From positions 1-11,409 of the forward strand of contig MABB01000021.1 in the NCBI GenBank assembly GCA_002162915.1: a stretch of DNA of 11,409 nucleotides, written 5' to 3'. Positions 4,953-11,409 of the stretch are shown one piece after another. The DNA is from Rhodospirillales bacterium 47_12_T64 (GTDB taxonomy: Bacteria > Pseudomonadota > Alphaproteobacteria > Kiloniellales > Kiloniellaceae). The notes below the pieces were generated by a model that was given only the letters and a program-made list of their open reading frames with translations, had not been told where the DNA came from and did no database searches. The translations under genes and the position numbers were made by a program. Position 1 is the first letter of the stretch, and each line of letters opens with the position of its first letter.

Positions 4953-6269
4953 GTGAAAACAAAAAATATGCCGCTACTCCAGCATCTGTTCTTTATTACG
5001 ATATATTGTAGCCTTGCGCTGTTGGCTGTGTTGGTTGGGCCGAGCTATATTCCTGACCTTCAAACTGGTGGGGCAATGTTGCTTGGTTTGTGGATTTTTT
5101 TGGCGGGAGCGGTCCTGCATGAGATTATTACGCGTCGAGCCAACGAAGAAGAATCCATCGCCAAGATAGAAACCTTACATCACAATCAGACGGTGTTACG
5201 GGACCGGATATCCTGGACCCGGCGTGAGATTAAGGGCATTTCCGAAGCTTTTGAAGCTGCGGGTAAGTCGAGTAAACTCAGCGATGAACAGAACATCATC
5301 AATGATGCCCTCTCGGAGGTGAACCTTTTAAAAGCATTGATGCCTCGGTTAACAGACCCTTTTCTTGGGCTCTTCGATGATGAAGCCACCGTTATTCAAC
5401 AGGAAAATCAAAAAAAAGAAGCAGCACCTCAAGCAGAAAAACCCAAGAAAAGCGATTTTCTGGATGACTTTAGAAATGAGACCTCCCGCAAGAGAAGAGG
5501 CAGCGCCGCTGAGCATCCTCAACAAGTATCTGTACTAAGCGATCTGGGTGAAACGGAAGTTCTTTCAATCGTCAGGCAATCTCTAAGGGATGACCGGATT
5601 GATATGTTTCTACAGCCGGTAGTCACACTTCCTCAACGCAGACGAAAATTTTATGAATGCTTTTCGCGCTTGAGAACGTCCACCGGGCAAGTGATCGAGC
5701 CGGGACAGTACGTTGCCATTGCTACACGCGCGGGGTTGATTACGGCAATCGATAATATGCTGTTGTTTCGGTGTATTCAGATTATTCGTAAAATACTACG
5801 CACGGCAGAAGATATATCCTTTTTCGTAAACCTGTCATCTCACACCTTGAAAGATCAGGATTTTTTTGATGATTTTGTCGAGTTTATCAGAGGCAACATT
5901 GAACTGGCCCCACATCTGATTATTGAAGTTGGCCAGAAAGAGTTCCTCGACTTAAAAGCCAGTGAATTATTAAGTCTTGAACGTTTGATGGGACTGGGAT
6001 GTCGCTTGTCGCTGGACCGGATGACGACACTGGATATGGATCTGAAAGCTTTGTCTTCGGGGCGCGTGAGATTTCTTAAGCTTGAGGGGTGGCTCTTTTC
6101 TCAAGATCAAGGCGAAACGCAACGCCTACTGGAGCAAATCCGTGGCCTACCTATCGAGTTGGTTATCGAAAAGATTGAAACTGAAGAGGCCTTGGTTCAG
6201 GTTCTGGATCAAGACGTTGCCTATGGTCAGGGCTACCTCTTTGGCGAACCAAGACCTGCTAAACCATAG
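4953..6269 (+). CDS. tipF: TipF-like membrane protein with degenerate EAL domain
   Basis: This 438-residue protein has two transmembrane helices (about 8-29 and 37-56), a charged helical/coiled-coil region (about 62-130), a Lys/Pro/Gln-rich linker (about 148-195) and a C-terminal EAL domain (about 200-435). This order matches Caulobacter TipF, a c-di-GMP-binding protein needed for flagellum assembly at the pole. The EAL domain keeps the fold (LQPVVTLPQRRRKFYECFSRLR, AIDNMLLFRCIQIIRK, FFVNLSSHTL, IIEVGQ, AYGQGYLFGEPRPA). The catalytic signatures are altered: EAL is ECF (235-237), the DDFG metal motif is replaced around SLDRMTTLDMDL (353-364), and the EGVE motif is EKIE (406-409). Hydrolysis of c-di-GMP is therefore unlikely; a binding or scaffold role is inferred. 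Start: GTG 4953 is used, but ATG 4968 is an equally good alternative, as neither has a strong ribosome site. The HAD gene follows on the same strand. Confidence 0.82.
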   Translation: MKTKNMPLLQHLFFITIYCSLALLAVLVGPSYIPDLQTGGAMLLGLWIFLAGAVLHEIITRRANEEESIAKIETLHHNQTVLRDRISWTRREIKGISEAFEAAGKSSKLSDEQNIINDALSEVNLLKALMPRLTDPFLGLFDDEATVIQQENQKKEAAPQAEKPKKSDFLDDFRNETSRKRRGSAAEHPQQVSVLSDLGETEVLSIVRQSLRDDRIDMFLQPVVTLPQRRRKFYECFSRLRTSTGQVIEPGQYVAIATRAGLITAIDNMLLFRCIQIIRKILRTAEDISFFVNLSSHTLKDQDFFDDFVEFIRGNIELAPHLIIEVGQKEFLDLKASELLSLERLMGLGCRLSLDRMTTLDMDLKALSSGRVRFLKLEGWLFSQDQGETQRLLEQIRGLPIELVIEKIETEEALVQVLDQDVAYGQGYLFGEPRPAKP

Positions 6270-6348
6270 CCTTTGAGGCTCTTCCCGAATTTACCTTGGA
6301 TTTGCTGAGAGATATTTGTTTTAGATAGGTGTGATTGGTTGCCTGCAG

Positions 6349-6361
6349 AGCTTTGCAAGCT
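6349..6361. promoter_or_regulatory. Palindrome AGCTT-TGC-AAGCT upstream of the HAD gene
   Basis: This is a perfect 13-bp inverted repeat in the 143-bp gap before the HAD hydrolase start at 6413. It could be an operator or a tiny RNA hairpin. It contains TTGCAA, which also recurs in the cluster at 2786-2866, but its arms differ. Rest of the gap: nothing recognised. Confidence 0.25.
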
Positions 6362-6412
6362 GGTGCGCTTATGGCACAAGACATGACAGAAAATCATACT
6401 AGGGAGTTTTTC

Positions 6413-7300
6413 ATGTCTGCGCCTGTACCGAACACCATTCCATTGTTGTCGGGTGTTTCAGAGATTATCGATGACTATGACGGTTTTGTCATCGACCTGT
6501 GGGGCGTTATGCATGACGGGTTAGAAGCTTTCCCTGAGGCGGTTACCGCTCTTAAGAATTTGCGTGCGGCAGGAAAACGAATTGTTATTCTTTCAAACGC
6601 ACCTCGCCGCGCTGATTCCGTAGCCGCCCGGAATGAAGAACTTGGTATCGCCCGCGATCTTGCTGATGCGGTTCTCTCTTCCGGGGAAGTAACATGGCGT
6701 AACTTAAAAGAGCGTAAATTACCTTTTTATCAGCAGCTTGGTCAAAACGCCTATCTGATCGGTCCTTCCCGAGATCTGGGTATGAAAGAGGGCCTGGACT
6801 TCAATTTTGTTGAACAGGTAGGGGATGCGGATTTTATTCTCCTGACAGGAATCTGGGATCCACAAGATTCTGTGGAGCGATATGATTCTGTCTTGAAGCC
6901 AGCGTTAGAGAAAAAACTGCCAATGGTGTGTGCCAACCCCGATTTGGAAGTGATCAGGGGGGGCAAACGAGAACTCTGTGCTGGTGCTGTCGCTCACTAT
7001 TACGAAGATTTGGGCGGGGTGGTTCAATACCATGGAAAACCTTATCAGGATATATATCAGGAATGTATGCAGCTGGTGGGGATCGAAGACGGATCGCGGG
7101 TACTTGCTGTTGGAGACTCCCTGAGGACTGATATTGCTGGCGCGAATGCTGCGGGTATTCATGGTCTCTTTATCGCTGGTGGTATTCATTCTGATGATTT
7201 ACACGGTTTGAATGCCCCCGCAGACATGATCAAGTTGGTTGGACTTTGTAAGCGCTATGGTCAGTATCCAGTCGCAGCCATGCCGATTTTCAAGTGGTAA
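6413..7300 (+). CDS. HAD superfamily (subclass IIA, TIGR01459-type) hydrolase
   Basis: This 295-residue cytosolic HAD phosphatase resembles the NagD-type subclass IIA. Motif I is in VIDLWGVMHDG with the nucleophile Asp at residue 28. The variant D-L-W-G-V replaces the usual DxD, so the general acid/base Asp is a Gly here, as in the family I recall. Motif II is ILSNAPR (Ser61). Motif III is Lys209 in HGKPYQDIY. Motif IV is GDSLRTDIAGANAAG, with Asp235 and Asp240 for magnesium. Between motifs II and III lies the cap domain of subclass IIA. The ATG at 6413 is chosen because AGGGAG lies six bases upstream; an in-frame start at 6335 lacks such a site. The substrate is unknown; a sugar or nucleotide phosphate is the family's usual kind. 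It follows the TipF-like gene by 143 bp and converges on the YHYH gene with an 11-bp gap. Confidence 0.9.
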   Translation: MSAPVPNTIPLLSGVSEIIDDYDGFVIDLWGVMHDGLEAFPEAVTALKNLRAAGKRIVILSNAPRRADSVAARNEELGIARDLADAVLSSGEVTWRNLKERKLPFYQQLGQNAYLIGPSRDLGMKEGLDFNFVEQVGDADFILLTGIWDPQDSVERYDSVLKPALEKKLPMVCANPDLEVIRGGKRELCAGAVAHYYEDLGGVVQYHGKPYQDIYQECMQLVGIEDGSRVLAVGDSLRTDIAGANAAGIHGLFIAGGIHSDDLHGLNAPADMIKLVGLCKRYGQYPVAAMPIFKW

Positions 7301-7311
7301 CAGAACGGCTT

Positions 7312-8271
7312 CTATAATTTAAATCCGGGTTTTGGCGGACGTCCACCGGGGCCTGGTCTCGGCCGCCCACTTCCATGGCCGCCTGGTCCACCTCTACGTT
7401 TTTGAAAGCTTGCGTCTGGTTGCCCACGAAAGTGGCGAGGGATCAAAGGGTAGTCGCTGGTCAGGAAGTATGCGTAAGTACCTTCCGGGTATTCCGGGGT
7501 AACGCATTGCCTGCCGTTGCAGTCGTCCAGATCGCCAGATCCTGCAACGTACTCGTAATCCTGAACAAAGGTGCCATCGTATTGTCCACCTGGGCCATTT
7601 CCTCTACGTGAACCTTGTCTTAGCCGATAGCTTGAGGCTAAAGCCTCTATTGGTCCGTCCAGGTTTTCCGGGCTTTTAAGGCCATAGAGCATATAAATTG
7701 GAAAGCCATCTGCGGCATAACCGATGATAGGAGAGTGCTGCTTGTCTGACCACTTCGTGATTAGCCCTGTCGGAAGCCCGTGATAGTGATAGGCCCCATT
7801 AGGTTGGACGTGGGCGTTATTTTTATCGAGCCCAAGGTTGATTTTCCCTGACATAGCCTCGTACCGCCAGCCGGAATTTCGATCCCTCTGCCAAAATTCG
7901 TTCGCAGTCGAATCGAAAGGAACCCCGTTTACAGCAACGCCAAAGCTACCAAAATTAACGGCTTGTGGATTGGATCTAATTCGCGGATCGAGCGGAACCC
8001 TAAAACGGTATTCTTGAGATTGTATGCTGTTGGGGTTCCCTCTGTTGGGAAAGTGACCCGTACTGTGGTTCGGTATTCCGTTGGCGGATATATAACGATA
8101 TTGGCCTTTTGTCGTTATCTCGACCTGATTGCTGAGCGCCCAGGCCTTTTTGGTTGCAACAGAGATAAATCCTGCAGCAGGTAATACGCCTATCATCATC
8201 ATAAAGCGACGACGCTCGAGCACTTTTTCTCTGGCCCTTTGGCTATTGGAGGATTTCTCGCTATCAGGCAT
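7312..8271 (-). CDS. YHYH domain protein, probable Tat-exported
   Basis: This 319-residue protein is named for the motif YHYH (161-164) within HVQPNGAYHYHGLPTG. The rest of the domain is also typical: GYAADGFPIYMLYG, the acidic GSGDLDDCNGRQC (possible metal site and Cys251-Cys256 pair) and EYPEGTYAYFLTSDYPLIPRHF. The domain's function is not established; the His and Asp clusters suggest metal binding. The N-terminus has a twin-arginine-like signal, ERRRFMMMIGV, followed by a hydrophobic stretch and a probable cleavage after AWA (about residue 45). The protein is therefore likely exported, folded, to the periplasm or beyond. The last ~27 residues are a low-complexity Gly/Pro/Arg/Lys tail, basic and probably disordered, which may bind a polyanion or surface. 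The ATG at 8271 follows an AAGGAA element; the TTG just upstream is not needed. It converges on the HAD gene. Confidence 0.88.
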   Translation of the reverse strand: MPDSEKSSNSQRAREKVLERRRFMMMIGVLPAAGFISVATKKAWALSNQVEITTKGQYRYISANGIPNHSTGHFPNRGNPNSIQSQEYRFRVPLDPRIRSNPQAVNFGSFGVAVNGVPFDSTANEFWQRDRNSGWRYEAMSGKINLGLDKNNAHVQPNGAYHYHGLPTGLITKWSDKQHSPIIGYAADGFPIYMLYGLKSPENLDGPIEALASSYRLRQGSRRGNGPGGQYDGTFVQDYEYVAGSGDLDDCNGRQCVTPEYPEGTYAYFLTSDYPLIPRHFRGQPDASFQKRRGGPGGHGSGRPRPGPGGRPPKPGFKL

Positions 8272-8301
8272 CAATGTTCAGTTCCTTTTCCGATACATCT
8301 A

Positions 8302-8325
8302 TTGATGACTATAACGTGTTGATGA
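8302..8325. promoter_or_regulatory. Direct repeat TTGATGA x2 upstream of YHYH gene
   Basis: TTGATGA occurs at 8302-8308 and 8319-8325, in the same orientation, 17 bp apart. TATAGT on the minus strand lies between them and could serve as a -10 for the YHYH gene. No good -35 is present, so an activator bound at the repeats is possible. Weak evidence. Confidence 0.25.
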
Positions 8326-8426
8326 GCTGATTCCGTCGTAAAAAATATCCTTCTGCATTAATGCGCTTTCGGTTTTGGTGGTAACGCTTGGGCGTGACCA
8401 TGGACTCGGTATCAAAAACCTGTTTA

Positions 8427-8441
8427 TATTGCGCTGCAATA
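8427..8441. promoter_or_regulatory. Palindrome TATTGC-GCT-GCAATA upstream of scpA
   Basis: This is a perfect inverted repeat of six-base arms with a three-base centre, about 90 bp before the scpA start. TTGC-N3-GCAA sites are, from memory, like those of the alphaproteobacterial polyhydroxybutyrate regulator PhaR. It also shares ATTGC/GCAAT arms with the site at 2841-2855, though with a shorter centre. Assignment to a regulator is inference. Confidence 0.4.
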
Positions 8442-8497
8442 ATTGATCTGTATGGGTGGGTATCCATCGTGTACGGCAACAAAATATAAAAATATGC

Positions 8498-8524
8498 TAG
8501 GGCTTGATCCCTAAAGCAAGGAGG
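8498..8524 (+). promoter_or_regulatory. Inverted repeat and strong ribosome site of scpA
   Basis: AAGGAGG (8518-8524) is a full-consensus Shine-Dalgarno sequence seven bases before the ATG at 8532 and decides the start. Just upstream, TAGGG (8498-8502) and CCCTA (8509-8513) form a small inverted repeat that could fold in the leader or overlap the promoter. Confidence 0.6.
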
Positions 8525-8531
8525 GCCACAG

Positions 8532-10670
8532 ATGTCTGATTTCCCCAAAAAAAATATCTCTGACTGGGAAGGTCTTGTTGAGAAAGAGCTTCGCGGTAAA
8601 TCGAGCGAAAGTCTTAACTGGGAAACCCCTGAAGGCATTATAGTTAAGCCGATTTATACAGAAAAAGACCTGGAAGACCTAGATACGGTTGGAACCCTTC
8701 CGGGCTTTGCTCCCTTCCTGCGCGGACCCCGTGGATCTATGTATGCGGCACGTCCCTGGACTGTGCGCCAATATGCGGGATTTTCGACGGCAGAAGAATC
8801 CAATGCGTTCTACCGACGTAATCTTGCTGCAGGGCAAAAAGGCCTGTCGGTAGCTTTCGATCTTGCGACGCACCGTGGATACGATTCCGATCATCCCCGT
8901 GTTGTCGGTGATGTGGGCAAAGCTGGTGTTGCCATCGATTCAGTGGAAGACATGAAGATCCTCTTTGATGGTATCCCGCTGGATGAAATGTCTGTCTCCA
9001 TGACCATGAACGGTGCTGTCTTACCTGTTCTCGCCGGTTATATTGTTGCCGCGGAAGAACAAGGTGTCAGTGCTGAAAAGTTATCGGGAACCATTCAAAA
9101 TGATGTTCTCAAAGAATTCATGGTTCGTAATACATATATTTTCCCGCCAGCGCCTTCTATGCGGATTGTGTCTGATATCATCGCTTATACGGCGAAAAAC
9201 ATGCCACGCTTTAATTCGATCTCTATTTCCGGTTATCACATGCAAGAAGCGGGATCGACTTGTGTGCAGGAGCTCGCCTTTACGATTGCGGATGGTCTGG
9301 AGTATGTACGAACTGCGATTGCCAAAGGTCTGGATGTCGACGCCTTTGCACCACGGTTGAGTTTCTTTTTTGCCATTGGCATGAATTTCTTCATGGAAGC
9401 CTCAAAGCTCCGGGCCGCACGTTTCCTCTGGTCGCATTACATGAAAGATATGTTCGATCCTAAAGACACCAAATCTTTGATGTTGCGGACGCACTGCCAA
9501 ACATCCGGTGTGTCTTTGACAGAGCAAGATCCCTACAACAATGTTATTCGGACAACTGTTGAAGCCATGGCCGCGGCTATGGGGGGGACACAGTCGCTTC
9601 ACACCAATGCTCTGGATGAAGCGGTTGCTTTGCCTACCGATTTTTCAGCAAGGATTGCACGTAATACTCAGCTGATCTTGCAAGAAGAAACCGGTATTAC
9701 CAAAGTGGTCGACCCTCTGGCGGGGAGTTACTATGTCGAAAGCCTAACGGCCAGCTTGATTGAAGAAGCGCGGAAGATTATCGATGAGGTTGAGGAAATG
9801 GGTGGTATGACCAAGGCCGTTGAGTCTGGTATGCCCAAGCTTCGGATTGAAGAATCTGCTGCACGCAAACAGGCTCGTGTTGACCGCTGTGAAGAAACCG
9901 TTGTCGGCGTGAACAAATATCGCCTTGAAAAAGAAGATGAAATTGAGATTCTCGATATCGATAATACTGCTGTACGGGAAAAGCAGGTGGAACGGCTGGA
10001 ATCGATCCGCCGCACACGTGATAATGATGCCTGTGAGCAAGCATTGGCTGACTTGACCGCCGCAGCAGAGGATGGGTCAGGAAATCTATTGGATCTTGCT
10101 GTAAAGGCAACGCGGCTTCGGGCATCTGTTGGTGAAGTGTCAGATGCTCTGGAGAAAGTCTATGGTCGGCATCGTGCTGTGAGCAGGAGTATTTCTGGCG
10201 TGTATGGTTCAGCTTATGAAGGTGATGAAAACTTTGCTCAGATTCAAGGTGAGGTAGAGGCTTTTGCTGAGCAAGAGGGACGTCGCCCGAGAATGCTTGT
10301 GGTGAAATTAGGGCAGGACGGTCATGATCGTGGGGCCAAAGTAATCGCAACGGCGTTTGCCGACATTGGTTTTGATGTTGATGTCGGACCTTTATTCCAG
10401 ACACCGGAAGAAGCTGGGCAGCAGGCGATTGAAAATGATGTTCACATCATCGGTGTTTCAACGCAAGCGGCGGGCCACAAAACGCTTATCCCTCAATTAA
10501 TCGCGGAACTTAAGCGAGAAAAAGCGGATGATATTCTTGTCATTTGTGGAGGGGTTATACCATCACAAGATTATGACGCGCTTATAAAAGCAGGTGTATC
10601 CGCTATATATGGTCCTGGGAGTAATATCCCTGAAGCCGCGCGCGAAATCATTGGATTATTAAACGCTTAA
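8532..10670 (+). CDS. scpA: Methylmalonyl-CoA mutase, single-chain type
   Basis: This adenosylcobalamin enzyme interconverts (R)-methylmalonyl-CoA and succinyl-CoA and serves propionyl-CoA breakdown (propionate, odd-chain fats, Val/Ile) or the reverse route. At 712 residues it has both domains in one chain, like the homodimeric human and E. coli Sbm enzymes; no small mutB-type subunit gene is present. The N-terminal TIM barrel shows [21 protein letters not shown] (the active-site Tyr is Tyr81), [39 protein letters not shown] and [11 protein letters not shown] (active-site His236). The C-terminal B12 domain has the base-off motif DGHDRG (596-601) with His598 as cobalt ligand, then [12 protein letters not shown] and [17 protein letters not shown]. 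All expected residues are present, so it should be active. It appears monocistronic: the chaperone meaB, epimerase and propionyl-CoA carboxylase genes are not next to it. An unrelated membrane protein follows after 129 bp. Confidence 0.97.
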   Translation: MSDFPKKNISDWEGLVEKELRGKSSESLNWETPEGIIVKPIYTEKDLEDLDTVGTLPGFAPFLRGPRGSMYAARPWTVRQYAGFSTAEESNAFYRRNLAAGQKGLSVAFDLATHRGYDSDHPRVVGDVGKAGVAIDSVEDMKILFDGIPLDEMSVSMTMNGAVLPVLAGYIVAAEEQGVSAEKLSGTIQNDVLKEFMVRNTYIFPPAPSMRIVSDIIAYTAKNMPRFNSISISGYHMQEAGSTCVQELAFTIADGLEYVRTAIAKGLDVDAFAPRLSFFFAIGMNFFMEASKLRAARFLWSHYMKDMFDPKDTKSLMLRTHCQTSGVSLTEQDPYNNVIRTTVEAMAAAMGGTQSLHTNALDEAVALPTDFSARIARNTQLILQEETGITKVVDPLAGSYYVESLTASLIEEARKIIDEVEEMGGMTKAVESGMPKLRIEESAARKQARVDRCEETVVGVNKYRLEKEDEIEILDIDNTAVREKQVERLESIRRTRDNDACEQALADLTAAAEDGSGNLLDLAVKATRLRASVGEVSDALEKVYGRHRAVSRSISGVYGSAYEGDENFAQIQGEVEAFAEQEGRRPRMLVVKLGQDGHDRGAKVIATAFADIGFDVDVGPLFQTPEEAGQQAIENDVHIIGVSTQAAGHKTLIPQLIAELKREKADDILVICGGVIPSQDYDALIKAGVSAIYGPGSNIPEAAREIIGLLNA

Positions 10671-10723
10671 GCTTTAAGAACGGTATAAATTTTCATTGAT
10701 GGTGCTGATCTTGTTGGTCTTTC

Positions 10724-10753
10724 TTGGACTATAGAGAGATCCTGCCTTATCAT
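10724..10753 (+). promoter_or_regulatory. Probable promoter of the right-edge gene
   Basis: TTGGAC (10724-10729), an 18-bp spacer and TATCAT (10748-10753) resemble a sigma-70 promoter, five of six at both hexamers. The predicted start is about 40 bases before the ATG at 10800. No intrinsic terminator for scpA is evident in 10671-10799, so read-through is also possible. Confidence 0.4.
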
Positions 10754-10799
10754 CCCTGTCAGGCGATAATAGATCGCGGTTAAAATCAGGGAGTGAGGG

Positions 10800-11409
10800 A
10801 TGTCAGGTCATACCTGGATCACTAGAGTTTCTGCGTTGTTGGGGGCTATCGCCACGGCAAGTTGGCTGTGGGTTAGTTATACCTATCTCAAAAATCAGGT
10901 CGGCTTGGATGTAATTGAAAGCATGTTGCCTCAGGAACAGGGGCAGATCATCGCTGGTGTCGTCTTGCCGTTATGTCTGGTCTGGACGATACTTCTTTTT
11001 ATTGTACGCGGTGCGGCACTCTCCAGCCAAACTCGGCAGTTGCTCTCTAAAATGGAGCGTCTGACCTATCCTGATGATGAAGAGAATACGCGTGTAAAAG
11101 ATATCACTCGGCAGTTGCAAGAACAGGCCGAGAGTTTGAGCAGTGCTTCAAGCGATGTCGAACGACGCTTGAGTGGATTGATCAATGCATTCAAAGAACA
11201 AACCAAGCAACTGACGGGGGCAGCTATTCGTGCCTCCTCTCAAACAGAACAAATTCAAGAAACCCTGGTTGCACAGCAAAGCTCTCTTGAAGATGTGCAC
11301 ACTTCCATTCATAGCAGTCTTGATGTCGCTCGCGAAGCTGTAAAGGAGCAGGTAACCGCACTTGAAAGCTCTGGTGTCCGTAGTGAAGTTATGGCGGATA
11401 CCATTAGTA
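10800..11409 (+). CDS. Two-TM coiled-coil membrane protein, 5' part (runs off right edge)
   Basis: The first 203 codons are open to the end of the window. The ATG at 10800 has AGGGAG (10788-10793) six bases upstream. The protein starts MSGHTWITRVSALLGAIATA. A first hydrophobic helix spans about residues 10-29, then a short loop with Glu/Gln (YTYLKNQVGLDVIESMLPQE), then a second helix at about 49-70. From about 73 onward the chain is a long Gln/Ser/Glu-rich helical region with heptad-like spacing of Leu/Val/Ile, as expected for a cytoplasmic coiled coil. It begins ALSSQTRQLLSKMERL and runs through DITRQLQEQAES and SGLINAFKEQTKQL. This resembles a methyl-accepting or kinesin-like rod, but no HAMP or MCP signalling motif is visible in the part present. 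I do not recognise the family. It may organise envelope or polar complexes; this is a guess from architecture alone. Confidence 0.8.
   Translation, partial: MSGHTWITRVSALLGAIATASWLWVSYTYLKNQVGLDVIESMLPQEQGQIIAGVVLPLCLVWTILLFIVRGAALSSQTRQLLSKMERLTYPDDEENTRVKDITRQLQEQAESLSSASSDVERRLSGLINAFKEQTKQLTGAAIRASSQTEQIQETLVAQQSSLEDVHTSIHSSLDVAREAVKEQVTALESSGVRSEVMADTIS

Noticed and set aside
8309..8638. 109-aa minus-strand reading frame over the scpA start
   Set aside because: Overlaps the scpA ribosome site and first 35 codons antisense, no ribosome site and no recognisable protein features.
9778..10404. 208-aa minus-strand reading frame inside scpA
   Set aside because: Fully antisense to a strongly conserved enzyme; its His/Gln/Pro-rich, low-information composition is typical of a shadow frame.

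Overview
The window looks like ordinary chromosome from a free-living, moderate-GC alphaproteobacterium, possibly marine. The evidence is the set of alphaproteobacterial-type genes: an XRE/S24 regulator of the MLKH-x-DVWRAID type, a TipF-like two-TM/degenerate-EAL protein, the 'DLWGV-HDG' HAD hydrolase family, a DUF952-pyrD pair and a single-chain methylmalonyl-CoA mutase. I see no insertion sequence, phage module, tRNA, rRNA or CRISPR array. The genus is not determined.

Layout, left to right. A minus-strand hypothetical gene runs off the left edge (1-381), followed by a minus-strand XRE/S24 regulator (551-1183). The regulator shares a repeat-bearing divergent promoter region with rluE, a 23S rRNA pseudouridine synthase (1374-2069). 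Next comes a compact minus-strand unit for a 69-residue protein (2265-2474), with a sigma-54-type promoter, a stem-loop at the predicted mRNA 5' end and tandem 3' stem-loops, the last being a strong terminator. Across a 410-bp divergent gap, a cluster of TTGCAA-type palindromes precedes a DUF952 gene (2885-3247) and pyrD (3369-4433). An ArsC-family reductase (4486-4833, minus) converges on pyrD. A TipF-like protein (4953-6269) and a HAD hydrolase (6413-7300) follow on the plus strand. A YHYH-domain exported protein (7312-8271, minus) converges on the HAD gene. scpA (8532-10670) and the 5' part of a two-TM coiled-coil protein (10800 to the right edge) complete the window.

Functionally this is mostly housekeeping: rRNA modification, pyrimidine synthesis, propionyl-CoA/methylmalonyl-CoA metabolism, and probably flagellum or polarity control through c-di-GMP. 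The genes do not form one pathway. The most unusual parts are regulatory: the sigma-54 mini-transcript of unknown function, the palindrome cluster in front of DUF952-pyrD, and an S24-type regulator that seems to lack its nucleophilic serine. All alignments and family assignments are from memory and reading, without database searches.
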